Shown here piece after piece: positions 25,166 through 35,170 of a stretch of DNA of 64,000 bases. The position numbers were made by a program, and so were the translations under genes. This DNA comes from Propionibacteriaceae bacterium (GTDB lineage: Bacteria > Actinomycetota > Actinomycetes > Propionibacteriales > Propionibacteriaceae): contig CAJPNZ010000001.1 in assembly GCA_905372155.1 (NCBI GenBank), positions 129,017 through 193,016 on the forward strand. The letters are read 5' to 3'. The first letter of the stretch is position 1. Each line of letters starts with the position of its first letter. A model generated the notes under the pieces. The model was not told where the DNA came from. It ran no database searches and worked only from the letters and a program-made list of their open reading frames with translations.

Positions 25166-27820
25166 ATGAAAACCTCCGAGATCCGGAGCCGGTTCATCGA
25201 CTTCTTCGCGCGCCACGACCACACCGTCGTGCCGAGCGCGTCGCTTCTCTACAACGACCCCACCCTGTTGTTCGTCAACGCCGGGATGGTGCCCTTCAAA
25301 CCCTATTTCATGGGGGAGGAACCCACCCCCTACCGCCGCGCGGTCTCCGTTCAGAAGTGTGTGCGCACCCTGGACATAGACGACGTGGGCAGGACCACCC
25401 GGCACGGCACGTTCTTCCAGATGATGGGGAACTTCGCATTCGGCGATTACTTCAAGGAAGGCGCCATCAACTACGCCTGGGAGCTGATCACCACCGAGAT
25501 CCCCAACGGTGGTCTCGGGTTCCGGCCCGACCAGGTGTGGGTGACCGCACTGCACGGCGATGAGGAGACCGTAGCCCTGTGGCAGAAGGCCGGGGTTCCG
25601 CGCGGCCGCATCCAGGAGCGTGGCTTCAAGGACAACTACTGGCACATGGGGGTGTCCGGCCCGGGTGGCCCCTGCTCCGAGATCTACATAGACCGCGGAC
25701 CCGAGTTCGGTCCCGACGGCGGGCCGGAGGCCGACGAGGACCGTTTCCTGGAGATCTGGAACCTGGTCTTTCAGCAGGAGGAGATCACCAACGTCACCGC
25801 CAAGGACAAATTCGACGTGGTCAAACCCTTGGCCACGCAGAACATTGACACCGGCAGCGGCCTGGAACGCATCGCCTACCTGCGCCAGGGCGTGGCGAAC
25901 ATGTACGAGACGGACGAGGTCTATCCGGTCATCGCGAAGGTGGCGGAGCTCTCGGGACGCACCTACGGGGCTGACCCGGATGACGACGTGCGGTTCCGGG
26001 TGGTGGCGGACCACGTACGTTCCTCGTTGATGCTGATGACCGACGGCGTCACCCCCGGCAACGAGGCCCGCGGCTATGTCCTGCGGCGCCTGCTCCGCCG
26101 CTCCATCCGCGCCATGCGGCTGCTGGGTGTCGACGCCCCGGTGCTCGGTGAACTGCTGCCCGTCAGCCGGGACGTGATGAGCGTCTCCTACCCGGAGATC
26201 AACGACTCCTGGGCGAGGATCTCCGAGGTCAGCGAACACGAGGAGGCCTCGTTCCGGCGCACGCTGTCCGCCGGAACGCAGATCTTCGATCTCGCGGTGG
26301 GACGCGCCAGGCAGACCGGGGCGAAGGAACTGCCCGGCGACGAAGCGTTCCAGTTGCACGACACCTACGGTTTCCCGATCGACCTGACCCTCGAGATGGC
26401 CGCCGAGGCGGGGCTCGGGGTGGATCGTGCCCGTTTCGCCGAACTGATGCGCCAGCAGAAGGAACGGGCCCGCGCGGACGCGAAGGCCAAGAAGGGCGGG
26501 GCCGCCAGCCTCGAGGCCTACAAGGAGCTCCGCGAGGGTCGCGAAACTCCCTTCGTCGGATACCGGGAACTCGAACACGAGACCAAGGTCGTCGGCATCG
26601 TCTCCGGCGGCCAGGTGGTCACCTCCGCCGGCGACGGGCAGGTCGTCGAGCTGGTGCTGGCCGAAACCCCCTTCTACGCCGAATCCGGCGGCCAGGACTC
26701 CGACGCGGGGCGGATCACCGGTGACGGCTGGTCCGCCGAAGTGCTCGACGTCCAGCGTCCCGTGCCCGGCCTGATCGTGCACCGGGTCCAGCTGCTCGGC
26801 GACCTCGGCGAGGGGGCGGCGGCGCACGCCGCCGTGGACCCGGCGGCCAGGCACGCCGCGTCGCAGGCCCACACCGCCACCCACATCGTTCATGCCGCAC
26901 TGCGGGAGCTGGTGGGCCCGACCGCCACCCAGGCCGGTTCCTACAACAAACCGGGCTACCTGCGCTTCGACTACTCGGCGACCCACGGCATGAGCGAGGC
27001 CCTGCGGCTGGAGGTCGAGCAACGCGCCAACCAGGCCATCCGGGACTCCTTCGACGTGACCGCCAGCCAGATGAAACTGGAGGAGGCCAAGGCCTTGGGG
27101 GCAATGGCCATGTTCGGTGAGAAATACCCGCCGATCGTGCGCGTGGTGGAACTCGCGGGCCCTTGGTCGCGGGAACTGTGCGGCGGCACCCATGTCGCCA
27201 ACACCGCCCAGATCGGGGTGCTGAACCTGCTCAGCGAATCCTCCATCGGATCCGGGGTGCGCCGCGTCGAGGCCCTCGTCGCCCAGGACGCGTTCGAACG
27301 TTTCGCCGCCGAACGGGCCCTCGTGGCCACCCTCACCGACAGCCTCCGGGTGCAACCGGAGCAGCTCGCGGAGCGGGTGGACAAATTGCTCGGCCAGCTG
27401 AAGTCGGCGGAGAAACAGATCGCTGCCCTGCAGGCGGAGAAACTGCTGGCCCGATCCGGCGAGCTCGCCGCAGCGGCCCGCAGGGTTGGCGACGTCAGGC
27501 TGGTGGCCGAGTCCCTGCCCGGTATCGCCGGCGGTGACCTGCGAACCCTCGCCCTCGACATCCGGGAACGACTGGGGGCAGAACCCGCAGTCGTGGCGTT
27601 GTTCGGCGGCGGGAGCGGAAAGGCGGCCGGTGTGGTGGCCACCAACGCGGCGGCCCGTGACCTGGGTGTTCGCGCCGGCCAGCTGATCTCCGCGGCCTGC
27701 CGCGCCATGGGAGGCAAGGGCGGCGGCAAGGACGACCTCGCCCAGGGCGGCGGTTCCGATCCGGCAGCGACCCCGAGGGCGATCGCCGCGGTCGAGGAGA
27801 TGCTGACCAACCGTGGCTGA
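25166..27820 (+). CDS. alaS: Alanine--tRNA ligase
   Basis: Charges tRNA-Ala and edits mischarged Ser/Gly. The 884-residue protein has the class II catalytic core (SEIRSRFIDFFARHDHTVVPSASL at the N-terminus, cited as SEIRSRFIDFF and VPSASLL), NAGMVPFKP, the editing domain metal motif HTATHIVHAAL with the later CGGTHV (last zinc ligands), and the C-Ala domain with Gly-rich KGGGKDDLAQGGG. The ATG at 25166 was chosen; the longer frame reads through the upstream small gene. It overlaps ruvX by 8 nt. Confidence 0.97.
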   Translation: MKTSEIRSRFIDFFARHDHTVVPSASLLYNDPTLLFVNAGMVPFKPYFMGEEPTPYRRAVSVQKCVRTLDIDDVGRTTRHGTFFQMMGNFAFGDYFKEGAINYAWELITTEIPNGGLGFRPDQVWVTALHGDEETVALWQKAGVPRGRIQERGFKDNYWHMGVSGPGGPCSEIYIDRGPEFGPDGGPEADEDRFLEIWNLVFQQEEITNVTAKDKFDVVKPLATQNIDTGSGLERIAYLRQGVANMYETDEVYPVIAKVAELSGRTYGADPDDDVRFRVVADHVRSSLMLMTDGVTPGNEARGYVLRRLLRRSIRAMRLLGVDAPVLGELLPVSRDVMSVSYPEINDSWARISEVSEHEEASFRRTLSAGTQIFDLAVGRARQTGAKELPGDEAFQLHDTYGFPIDLTLEMAAEAGLGVDRARFAELMRQQKERARADAKAKKGGAASLEAYKELREGRETPFVGYRELEHETKVVGIVSGGQVVTSAGDGQVVELVLAETPFYAESGGQDSDAGRITGDGWSAEVLDVQRPVPGLIVHRVQLLGDLGEGAAAHAAVDPAARHAASQAHTATHIVHAALRELVGPTATQAGSYNKPGYLRFDYSATHGMSEALRLEVEQRANQAIRDSFDVTASQMKLEEAKALGAMAMFGEKYPPIVRVVELAGPWSRELCGGTHVANTAQIGVLNLLSESSIGSGVRRVEALVAQDAFERFAAERALVATLTDSLRVQPEQLAERVDKLLGQLKSAEKQIAALQAEKLLARSGELAAAARRVGDVRLVAESLPGIAGGDLRTLALDIRERLGAEPAVVALFGGGSGKAAGVVATNAAARDLGVRAGQLISAACRAMGGKGGGKDDLAQGGGSDPAATPRAIAAVEEMLTNRG

Positions 27821-28274
27821 GCTGGGGCGTCTCGGGATCGACTGGGGCAAGGCGAGGATAGGTGTCGCGGCCAGCAATCCGCGCACCTCGTTCGCCTATC
27901 CCGTCGAGACGGTTCGCGCGAACGGTTCGGAACTGGAACGGCTAAAGGAATTGGTCGGGGAGCACGAACCCGAGCTGATCTATGTCGGGCTTCCCCTGAC
28001 CCTGTCGGGGCAGCGTTCCTTCGCTGCCCGATTCGTGATGGAGAAGGCCTCCCTGCTTGCCGCAGCGGTGCCGGGTGTTTCGATCAGGCTGGTCGATGAG
28101 CGGATGAGCACGGCCGGGGCGTCACGTACTCTTGGGGGAGCGGGTCGCAGTTCCCGACAGCAACGGCGGATCATAGACCAGGCCGCCGCGGTCGAGATCC
28201 TGCAGCGCGCGTTGGATCTGGAGACGGCCTCCGGCCGGCTGGCCGGAGAGCCACTGGAACAGGAGGATCTGTGA
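27813..28274 (+). CDS. ruvX: Putative pre-16S rRNA nuclease RuvX/YqgF
   Basis: An RNase H-fold nuclease of 153 residues, thought to process the 5' end of pre-16S rRNA. It has the YqgF signature LGIDWGKARIGVAASN-like (here RLGIDWGKARIGVA), VGLPLTLSG and VDERMSTAGA, with the acidic active-site residues Asp in GIDWG, Glu in VDERM and Asp in IDQAAA. The GTG start overlaps alaS, and the stop overlaps mltG by 4 nt, so the three are coupled. Confidence 0.93.
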   Translation: MAELGRLGIDWGKARIGVAASNPRTSFAYPVETVRANGSELERLKELVGEHEPELIYVGLPLTLSGQRSFAARFVMEKASLLAAAVPGVSIRLVDERMSTAGASRTLGGAGRSSRQQRRIIDQAAAVEILQRALDLETASGRLAGEPLEQEDL

Positions 28275-29398
28275 GCCCCACCTTCGTCGACAACGACGGC
28301 CAACCGGACTGGCGCAAGATCGGCTATCACGTCCGCAGTGCTTTCGCGGTTCTGCTCTCGGCCGTGGTGTTGTTCGGCGGTGGCTGGTTCGTCGTTCACA
28401 AGGTTCACGAGGCCTGGATCTCGTGGCGCACCGAGAGCGACTACATCGGCGAGGGCAAGGATGAGGTGGTCGTGGTGATCCCGAAGGCCGCCACCGTCAC
28501 ACAAATCGGTGACGTGCTCGTGGAGAACGGCGTCATCAAATCCACTCGCACCTTCCAGTCGGTGGTTGGACGCCAGCCGGGGGCGGGAGCCAAGCTTCAG
28601 GCGGGACGTTTCCGGTTGCGTACCGAGCTTCCGGCCGAGACCGCGTTGGCGATGCTGATCGAGCCGGCCAACAGGGTTGCTCTGAAGGTGACGATTCCCG
28701 AGGGACGGGTCCGGACACAGCAGTGGGAGATCCTGACCAAGGAACTCGGGCTCACGGAGGAACAACTGACCGAGGCGGCTTCGGATCCCAAGGAAATGGG
28801 TTTGCCGAACTGGGCGGGTGGCGACGGCAATCTGGAGGGTTTCCTCTTCCCCGAGACCTATGAAGTGGAAGAACCCGTGAATGCTGCCGGGGTCCTGAAA
28901 CAGCAGGTGACTCAGTTCAACAAGGTAGCGAACACCATCAAACTGGAGGATGGAGCCAAGAAACTCGGAAAAAGCCCGTACGAGGTCTTGATCGTCGCAT
29001 CCATCGTGGAGAAGGAAGCCGCGCGCCCGGAGGACAGACCCAAGATCGCGCAGGTGGCCTACAACCGGTTGGCGAAGGACATGCCCCTGCAGTTCGACTC
29101 GACGGTGCACTACGCGATCAAGGAGTTCAACCACGTCACGACAACCCCGGAAGACCGGGCCACGGACTCGCCATACAACACCTACAAGGTCAAGGGCCTG
29201 CCACCCACCCCGATATCGAACCCGGGGCAATCCGCCATCGAATCCGCCCTGAATCCGAGCGGTGACGATTTCCTGTACTTCACCACTGTCGACCTCGACA
29301 CCGGCGAAACCAAGTATTCGAAGGACGAGGCAGGCCACGCGGAGAACGTGAAACTGTTCCAGCAGTGGTGTCAGTCACATCAGGGACGCTGCGTCTGA
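28271..29398 (+). CDS. mltG: Endolytic murein transglycosylase MltG
   Basis: A membrane-bound enzyme that cuts nascent peptidoglycan strands and sets glycan length. The 375-residue protein has a short cytoplasmic N-terminus, one helix (about 24-46), a LysM-like module (VVVIPKAATVTQIGDVLVENGVI) and the YceG domain with ASIVEKEA, which holds the catalytic Glu, then FDSTVHYA and LPPTPISNPG. The GTG start overlaps ruvX, and the last base of the stop is the first base of aroE. Confidence 0.94.
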   Translation: MSPTFVDNDGQPDWRKIGYHVRSAFAVLLSAVVLFGGGWFVVHKVHEAWISWRTESDYIGEGKDEVVVVIPKAATVTQIGDVLVENGVIKSTRTFQSVVGRQPGAGAKLQAGRFRLRTELPAETALAMLIEPANRVALKVTIPEGRVRTQQWEILTKELGLTEEQLTEAASDPKEMGLPNWAGGDGNLEGFLFPETYEVEEPVNAAGVLKQQVTQFNKVANTIKLEDGAKKLGKSPYEVLIVASIVEKEAARPEDRPKIAQVAYNRLAKDMPLQFDSTVHYAIKEFNHVTTTPEDRATDSPYNTYKVKGLPPTPISNPGQSAIESALNPSGDDFLYFTTVDLDTGETKYSKDEAGHAENVKLFQQWCQSHQGRCV

Positions 29399-30201
29399 TG
29401 CGCTGCGCCGTCATCGGAGATCCTGTCGAGCATTCGTTGTCCCCAGCGATCCACCGCGCGGGCTACCGGATCAACGGCCTCGACTGGAGCTATGAGGCGA
29501 TCCTGGTCGTGCCCGGGACGCTGCCGGAGTTCGTCGCATCTCTGACGGATCCCGGATGGGTCGGGCTGAGCGTCACGGCACCCCACAAGAAAGACTTGCT
29601 CGGGCTGGGCGAGCCGGACTCGATCTCCCTCATGGTCCAGGGAGGCAACACGATTCTCTTGGGCGAGGAACCCCGCGTGTACAACACCGACGTGCCGGGA
29701 TTCATCAAGGCCTGGCGAAATCGCGGTCTGGAAGGCGTTTCCACGGCGGTCATCGTCGGCAACGGCGCCACCGCGCGTTCCCTGCTGGTCGCGCTGTCGG
29801 GTCTGTCGGTCCGGGAAGTGACGGTGCTGGCCCGTGTTCCCTCCCGGGCCGCTTCGCTGTGCGAGCTGGGAATCTCCCTCGGGATCGACATCACCGCGCA
29901 GCCGATGGACGCATCGTTCCGGGACGCCGACCTGTTGGCCAGCACCGTCCCAGCCTCCGCGACGGAGAAATGGGCCGGTGCCTGGGCCGAACGGGCCGAG
30001 GTGTTGTTCGACGCCGTCTACGATCCTTGGCCCACCCCCCTGGCCAAGGCTGCCGCCCCCGGGCAGCTGGTGATCACGGGGCTGGAGCTGCTGGCCGGGC
30101 AGGCCGTGGACCAGTTCCGGCTCCTGACGGGATGCGAGCTGAGCTTCCAAGAGGCCCTGTCCGCCGCCACGGCCGAACTCGAAGCCCGTCGGCGCAGCTG
30201 A
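29398..30201 (+). CDS. aroE: Shikimate dehydrogenase
   Basis: NADP-dependent reduction of 3-dehydroshikimate. A compact 267-residue protein with the N-terminal substrate motif [13 protein letters not shown], the catalytic Lys in [18 protein letters not shown], the dinucleotide loop [14 protein letters not shown], and [13 protein letters not shown] at the end. The start ATG 29398 overlaps the mltG stop. It heads the run aroE-aroC-aroK-aroB, although aroC has its own promoter-like box. A paralogue role (quinate/shikimate) cannot be excluded by sequence alone. Confidence 0.92.
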   Translation: MRCAVIGDPVEHSLSPAIHRAGYRINGLDWSYEAILVVPGTLPEFVASLTDPGWVGLSVTAPHKKDLLGLGEPDSISLMVQGGNTILLGEEPRVYNTDVPGFIKAWRNRGLEGVSTAVIVGNGATARSLLVALSGLSVREVTVLARVPSRAASLCELGISLGIDITAQPMDASFRDADLLASTVPASATEKWAGAWAERAEVLFDAVYDPWPTPLAKAAAPGQLVITGLELLAGQAVDQFRLLTGCELSFQEALSAATAELEARRRS

Positions 30202-30207
30202 CACAAT
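30202..30207 (+). promoter_or_regulatory. Possible -10 box for leaderless aroC transcript
   Basis: CACAAT ends 7 nt before the aroC ATG at 30215, and no Shine-Dalgarno is visible in the 13-nt gap after aroE. It departs from TANNNT at the first base, so it is weaker than the other leaderless sites. Confidence 0.35.
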
Positions 30208-30214
30208 TGCCCCC

Positions 30215-31411
30215 ATGCTGCGTTATCTCACGGCCGGGGAGTCACACGGCCAGGCCCTGATCGCCACCATGGATGGCATCCCCGCCCATGTCCGCGTGGG
30301 AGAACCCGAGATTTCCGCCGCCCTGGCCAGAAGACGTCTCGGGGTCGGGCGAGGGGCGCGCATGAAATTCGAGGCGGACATTCTGACCCTGCTGGGCGGG
30401 TTCCGACACGGCGAAACCCTTGGCTCACCGATCGCCGTCATGATCGGAAACACGGAATGGCCCAAGTGGGAGACCGTGATGGCCCCCGGCGAGGTGGATG
30501 CCGGATGGCTCGCCTCCCAGGCTCGCAACGCCCCGCTCACCCGCCCCCGGCCCGGTCACGCCGACCTGGCCGGGATGCAGAAGTACGACTTCTCCGAGGC
30601 GCGGCCCATACTGGAACGCGCCTCGGCCCGGGAGACCGCGGCTCGGGTGGCGCTTGGCGCCGTGGCAGCCGCTTTCCTCGACCAGGCACTGGAGGTCGGC
30701 ATCGTCAGCCACGTCGTCGGACTCGGCGGGGTTCGTGCAACCCGTACCGATCTGCCTCGCGTCGCGGACCGTGCGGCCATCGACGCCGATCCCACCCGCT
30801 GCTTCGACGCGGAGGCGGCAGTGGCCATGGCGGCGGAGATCGAGGAGTGCCGCAAGGCGGGCGACACCCTCGGCGGGGTGGTCGAGGTGGTCGTGTGGGG
30901 TCTGCCCCCCGGCCTCGGCTCCCACATCCAGGGGGATCGTCGCCTCGATTCCCGGCTCGCCGGGGCCTTGATGGGCATCCAGGCCATCAAGGGGGTGGAG
31001 TTCGGTGACGGCTTCGAACTGGCCAGGCGCCGCGGATCCGCCGCCCACGACGAAATCCTCCCCACCGACGAGGGCATCACCCGCGTCACCCACAACGCAG
31101 GGGGCGTGGAGGGCGGCATGTCCACCGGCGAGGTGCTCCGGGTACGTGCCGCGATGAAGCCGATAGCCACCGTCCCCCGGGCGCTGCGTACCCTCGACGT
31201 CTCGACGGGCCAGCCCGCGGTGGCCCATCACCAACGCTCCGACGTGTGCGCGGTGCCGGCGGCCGGGGTGGTGGCCGAGGCCGTGACCGCGCTGGTGCTG
31301 GCGGAACTCGCCCTCGAGAAGTTCGGCGGCGACTCCGTCGCGGAGACCCGCCGCAACCGGGATGCCTACCTCGCCGACATCGCCGCCCGCGGCCTGGGGG
31401 TGCGGGGATGA
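30215..31411 (+). CDS. aroC: Chorismate synthase
   Basis: The final shikimate-pathway step, making chorismate from EPSP with reduced FMN. The 398-residue protein has all three family signatures: [17 protein letters not shown] near the N-terminus, the [17 protein letters not shown] region, and [22 protein letters not shown] (given as [11 protein letters not shown]). Length is normal. Overlap with aroK is 4 nt (ATGA). Confidence 0.96.
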   Translation: MLRYLTAGESHGQALIATMDGIPAHVRVGEPEISAALARRRLGVGRGARMKFEADILTLLGGFRHGETLGSPIAVMIGNTEWPKWETVMAPGEVDAGWLASQARNAPLTRPRPGHADLAGMQKYDFSEARPILERASARETAARVALGAVAAAFLDQALEVGIVSHVVGLGGVRATRTDLPRVADRAAIDADPTRCFDAEAAVAMAAEIEECRKAGDTLGGVVEVVVWGLPPGLGSHIQGDRRLDSRLAGALMGIQAIKGVEFGDGFELARRRGSAAHDEILPTDEGITRVTHNAGGVEGGMSTGEVLRVRAAMKPIATVPRALRTLDVSTGQPAVAHHQRSDVCAVPAAGVVAEAVTALVLAELALEKFGGDSVAETRRNRDAYLADIAARGLGVRG

Positions 31412-31902
31412 CCATCGTGCTCGTCGGCGCCCCTGGTGCGGGGAAGAGCACGGTCGGGGCGGAGCTCGCGGGTCTGCTCGGGAAGTCCTTCACCGACGTG
31501 GATGCCCGGATCGAGGAGGTGGTGGGCAAGCCCGTCGCCGAGATCTTCGCGGATGACGGTGAGGCCCGTTTCCGCGCCCTGGAGGAATCGGCCACCCTCG
31601 AGCTGCTGGAGACCGGGCAGGTCGTGAGCCTGGGCGGGGGAGCGGTCATGAACCCCCGGATCCGCGAGGCCCTGGCGGGGCACGACGTCATCTGGCTGGA
31701 GGTTTCCATCCAGCAGGCCTCCCGCCGCATCGGGCTCAACGTCGCTCCATGGCCGCTCGGCAACCTCCGGGGGAGGCTCATAAAACTGCTCCGGGAACGC
31801 ACTCCCGTCTACGAGGCGGTTTCAACCACCCGCGTCGACACCGACCGGCGTGACCCCGGGGAGATCGCCGTGGAACTCGCCGAGGCCAGGAGGCAGTCGT
31901 GA
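31408..31902 (+). CDS. aroK: Shikimate kinase
   Basis: Phosphorylates shikimate with ATP. The 164-residue P-loop kinase has Walker [10 protein letters not shown], the substrate-binding [17 protein letters not shown] (conserved Arg), GGGAV and the lid-region Arg in [20 protein letters not shown] 31408 overlaps the aroC stop; the longer frame is a shadow of aroC. The stop overlaps aroB by 4 nt, so C-K-B form one coupled unit. Confidence 0.95.
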   Translation: MTIVLVGAPGAGKSTVGAELAGLLGKSFTDVDARIEEVVGKPVAEIFADDGEARFRALEESATLELLETGQVVSLGGGAVMNPRIREALAGHDVIWLEVSIQQASRRIGLNVAPWPLGNLRGRLIKLLRERTPVYEAVSTTRVDTDRRDPGEIAVELAEARRQS

Positions 31903-32984
31903 TCATTCCGGTGAACAGCCGCGTCGCTCCCTACGAGGTGCACATCGCCCCCGGTGCACTGGAACGGCTCGGCGAGGCACTCGGCGATGCCACGCGGGTG
32001 GCGGTCATCGTTCCCGAGCCCCTGAAGGTCCTCGCGGAAAGGGCCGGGAAACACTGTCGGGATCGGCGGGTGACCACGATCACCATTCCCGACGCCGAGG
32101 CCGCCAAAACCCCCGCGGTGCTGGCGAGATGCTGGGACGAACTGGCCGCGGCCGGGTTCACGCGCAGCGATCTGGTGGTCGGGCTGGGAGGAGGCACCGC
32201 CACCGATCTGGCGGGGTTCGTGGCCGCCAGCTGGCTGCGCGGGATCGGTTTCATCAGTGTCCCGACCACAGTGCTCGGCATGGTCGACGCGGCTGTCGGG
32301 GGGAAAACCGGCATCAACTTGGCGGCAGGAAAAAACCTGGTCGGGGCCTTCCACGAGCCGAGAAGCGTGATCTGCGATCCAGAGCTGCTGCACGAACTCC
32401 CCGAAGAGGAGGTTGTTTCCGGGCTCGCGGAGGTGGTCAAGTGCGGATTCATCTCGGATGCCGAGATCCTGCGTCTGGTGGATTCGGACCTCCACGGTGC
32501 CCTCGACGTCACCTCGGAAACCTTCGCCGAGCTCGTGGGCCGCGCAGTCACCGTGAAGGCCGGTGTGGTGGCCGTGGACCTGAAGGAACGCACCTCCCGC
32601 GGTGGCTCCGTCGGTCGGGAAGCCTTGAATTACGGCCACACGCTGGGACACGCCGTCGAGGCACAAACGGGTTTCCGGCTGCGCCACGGCCAGGCCATTT
32701 CCATCGGCATGGTCTGGATTGCCGAGGTCAGCCGGCGGCTGTTGGGGCTGGATGCCGCCCTGGCTGCCGATCATTCCAGATTGCTGAGCGCACTCGGGCT
32801 GCCCGTCACCCATGCCCCGGAGGTGTGGCCCGAACTTCGTCGCATCATGCAGCTTGACAAGAAGACGCGAGGCAGGGAACTGCGTCTGGTGGGGCTCGCC
32901 GCCCAGGGACAACCGGTCATCCTGACCAGTCCGGACGAGAGCGAAATCGCCGATTCCTACGCCGTGGTTTCCGGGCGGGGGTAG
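31899..32984 (+). CDS. aroB: 3-dehydroquinate synthase
   Basis: Makes 3-dehydroquinate from DAHP using NAD and a divalent metal. The 361-residue protein shows GLGGGTATDLAGFVAA (nucleotide loop), PTTVLGMVDAAVGGKTGINL, KNLVGAFHEP, and the metal ligands in EVVKCGFI and NYGHTLGHAVE. With aroE, aroC and aroK this gives four of the seven shikimate steps in the window; aroF/G, aroD and aroA are elsewhere. It has a normal length and an overlapping GTG start. Confidence 0.95.
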   Translation: MIIPVNSRVAPYEVHIAPGALERLGEALGDATRVAVIVPEPLKVLAERAGKHCRDRRVTTITIPDAEAAKTPAVLARCWDELAAAGFTRSDLVVGLGGGTATDLAGFVAASWLRGIGFISVPTTVLGMVDAAVGGKTGINLAAGKNLVGAFHEPRSVICDPELLHELPEEEVVSGLAEVVKCGFISDAEILRLVDSDLHGALDVTSETFAELVGRAVTVKAGVVAVDLKERTSRGGSVGREALNYGHTLGHAVEAQTGFRLRHGQAISIGMVWIAEVSRRLLGLDAALAADHSRLLSALGLPVTHAPEVWPELRRIMQLDKKTRGRELRLVGLAAQGQPVILTSPDESEIADSYAVVSGRG

Positions 32985-32993
32985 GGCTCGGGT

Positions 32994-32999
32994 AAAATT
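32994..32999 (+). promoter_or_regulatory. -10 box upstream of efp
   Basis: TAAAAT in the 57-nt gap after aroB matches the -10 consensus at five of six positions and would give a leader of about 36 nt with a GGAAAGG ribosome site. The -35 is unclear. Confidence 0.45.
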
Positions 33000-33041
33000 C
33001 CGCGACGGCCCGTGCAAGCTAGAGTCGGAAAGGCGACAGGC

Positions 33042-33605
33042 GTGGTATCCACCAATGATCTCAAGAACGGAATGGTGCTGGACCTGAACGGTGAGCTGTG
33101 GCAGGTGCAGTGGTTCCAGCACCACAAGCCGGGCAAGGGCAACACCGTCGTCAGATCAAAGTTGAAGCACGTGCTCTCGGGCAAGATCATCGACAAGACA
33201 TTCAACTCCGACACCAAGGTGGACACCGCCACCATCGACCGCCGCGACATGCAGTACCTCTACCTCGATGGTGAGGACTACGTGTTCATGGACAACACCA
33301 CCTACGACCAGATCCACGTCTCCGCCGATGTCGTGGGGGAGGCCCGCTTCTACCTGCTCGACAACCAGACCGCGACCGTCGCGTTGCACGAGGGAACGCC
33401 CCTGTTCATCGAGCTGCCCGCCAGCGTGGAACTGGTGGTCACCTACACCGAACCCGGCCTGCAGGGGGACCGGTCCACCGGTGGAACCAAGCCCGCCACA
33501 CTGGAAACCGGCAAGGAGATCCAGGTCCCACTGTTCATCACCACCGGCGAGAAGATCAAGGTCGACACTCGCGACGGATCCTACATCTCCCGGGTGAATG
33601 GCTGA
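33042..33605 (+). CDS. efp: Elongation factor P
   Basis: Relieves ribosome stalling at polyproline. The 187-residue, three-domain protein begins [20 protein letters not shown]; the tip loop is HHKPGKGN with the conserved Lys at the position modified in other bacteria; domain III carries [20 protein letters not shown] and [10 protein letters not shown]. The GTG at 33042 gives the standard length. Modification enzymes for the Lys are not in this window. It overlaps nusB by 8 nt. Confidence 0.96.
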   Translation: MVSTNDLKNGMVLDLNGELWQVQWFQHHKPGKGNTVVRSKLKHVLSGKIIDKTFNSDTKVDTATIDRRDMQYLYLDGEDYVFMDNTTYDQIHVSADVVGEARFYLLDNQTATVALHEGTPLFIELPASVELVVTYTEPGLQGDRSTGGTKPATLETGKEIQVPLFITTGEKIKVDTRDGSYISRVNG

Positions 33606-34023
33606 GACCGTCCGCTACGGCACCCAGACCAAGGCCCGGCGAGTTGCCCTCGACATCCTGTACGCTGCCGAGCTGCGGGGTCGGGGCATCGTCGAGACCT
33701 TCATCGAGGCCAGGGACCTGACTGCGATCACCGTGCGCGAACTCACCACGAGGATCGTCCACGGCGTGGCCGAACACCAGGAGGAGATCGACGCGCGCAT
33801 CTCGGCCGCCCTCGACAAGTCCTGGACCTTGGGACGCATGCCAGCCGTCGACCGCAACCTGGCGAGGATCGCGATCTTCGAGATGGATCACACGGACACC
33901 CCCGGGCCCGTCGTCATCGCCGAGGCGGTGCGGCTGGCGCAGGAACTGTCCACCGACGGCTCACCCGGTTTCCTCAACGGCCTGCTGAGCAAGGCCCTGT
34001 CAACCAAAGAAACAAACTCCTGA
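33598..34023 (+). CDS. nusB: Transcription antitermination protein NusB
   Basis: An RNA-binding partner of NusE (S10) in rRNA antitermination. The 141-residue all-helical protein has the N-terminal [16 protein letters not shown] and the C-terminal [35 protein letters not shown] (cited as [12 protein letters not shown] and [10 protein letters not shown]). Start ATG 33598 overlaps efp. The efp-nusB-carA order is standard in Actinobacteria, but pyrR, pyrB and pyrC, often between nusB and carA, are absent here. Confidence 0.94.
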   Translation: MAETVRYGTQTKARRVALDILYAAELRGRGIVETFIEARDLTAITVRELTTRIVHGVAEHQEEIDARISAALDKSWTLGRMPAVDRNLARIAIFEMDHTDTPGPVVIAEAVRLAQELSTDGSPGFLNGLLSKALSTKETNS

Positions 34024-34042
34024 CCCCTGATTTGGAGCGATC

Positions 34043-35170
34043 ATGAATCCCCTTCCCGCGCTGCTGGTTCTGGAGGATGGGCGTTCATTCCTCGGGAGAT
34101 CCTTCGGAGCGGAGGGAGAGGCCTTCGGAGAACTGGTCTTCTCCACCGGGATGTCCGGCTACCAGGAAACCCTGACCGACCCCTCCTATCGGGGCCAGGT
34201 GGTACTGGCCACTGCCCCGCACATCGGGAACACGGGCTGGAACGACGAGGATGACGAGTCGGCCCGAATCCAGGTGGCGGGCTACGTGGTGCGCGACCCA
34301 GCGCCCCGGCCGTCGAACTGGCGCAGCCGCAGAAGTCTCGACGCGGAGCTCGCGAATCAGGGGATCGTCGGGATCTGCGACATCGACACCCGGGCCCTGA
34401 CCCGCCACATCCGCTCCCTGGGGGCGATGCGGGTCGGGATCTCGACCCGCGAGCTGAACCCGGACAGGCTGCGTGCCAGGGTGCTGGAGCAGCCCGTGAT
34501 GGCGGGCGCCGACCTGTGCGGTGAGGTATCCACACCCGAGGCCCGGATCGTTCCCGCGGTGGGGGAGCGGCGTTTCACGGTGGCGGCCGTGGACCTCGGC
34601 ATCAAGGGCATGACCCCGGCGCAGATGGCGGGCCGCGGCATGGAGGTGCACGTCCTGCCTGCGTCGACGAGTTTCGAGGAGATCGCCGCGCTGGAACCCG
34701 ACGGGGTTTTCTTCTCCAACGGCCCCGGCGACCCGGCCACCGCCGACGGCCCGGTGACCGTGCTGAGGCAGGTGCTCGCCGCGGGCATCCCGTACTTCGG
34801 GATCTGCTTCGGCAACCAGCTGTTCGGGCGGGCCCTCGGGTTCGGCACCTACAAGCTGAAGTTCGGGCACCGGGGCATCAACCAACCGGTGCTGGATCGC
34901 ACCACCGGAAAGGTTGAGATCACCTCGCAGAACCACGGGTTCGCCGTCGACGCCCCCCTGGACCGGGCAGTGGACACCGAGTTCGGGCAGGCGAGCGTCT
35001 CCCACACGGGCCTCAACGACGACGTCGTCGAGGGTCTCGAACTGCACAGGGACGGGAAACTGGTGGCATTCTCCGTCCAGTACCATCCGGAGGCCGCGGC
35101 AGGGCCGCACGACGCCAACCACCTCTTCGACCGCTTCGCCGACCTCATGGAGAGTGATCGTGCGCATTGA
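34043..35170 (+). CDS. carA: Carbamoyl-phosphate synthase small (glutaminase) subunit
   Basis: Supplies ammonia from glutamine to CarB for pyrimidine and arginine synthesis. The 375-residue protein has an N-terminal CPSase domain ([30 protein letters not shown]) and a class I glutamine amidotransferase with the nucleophile Cys in [15 protein letters not shown] and the His-Glu pair in [11 protein letters not shown]. The last 11 nt overlap the start of an unrelated ATPase gene rather than carB, so the pair is split by about 1.8 kb of inserted sequence. Confidence 0.96.
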   Translation: MNPLPALLVLEDGRSFLGRSFGAEGEAFGELVFSTGMSGYQETLTDPSYRGQVVLATAPHIGNTGWNDEDDESARIQVAGYVVRDPAPRPSNWRSRRSLDAELANQGIVGICDIDTRALTRHIRSLGAMRVGISTRELNPDRLRARVLEQPVMAGADLCGEVSTPEARIVPAVGERRFTVAAVDLGIKGMTPAQMAGRGMEVHVLPASTSFEEIAALEPDGVFFSNGPGDPATADGPVTVLRQVLAAGIPYFGICFGNQLFGRALGFGTYKLKFGHRGINQPVLDRTTGKVEITSQNHGFAVDAPLDRAVDTEFGQASVSHTGLNDDVVEGLELHRDGKLVAFSVQYHPEAAAGPHDANHLFDRFADLMESDRAH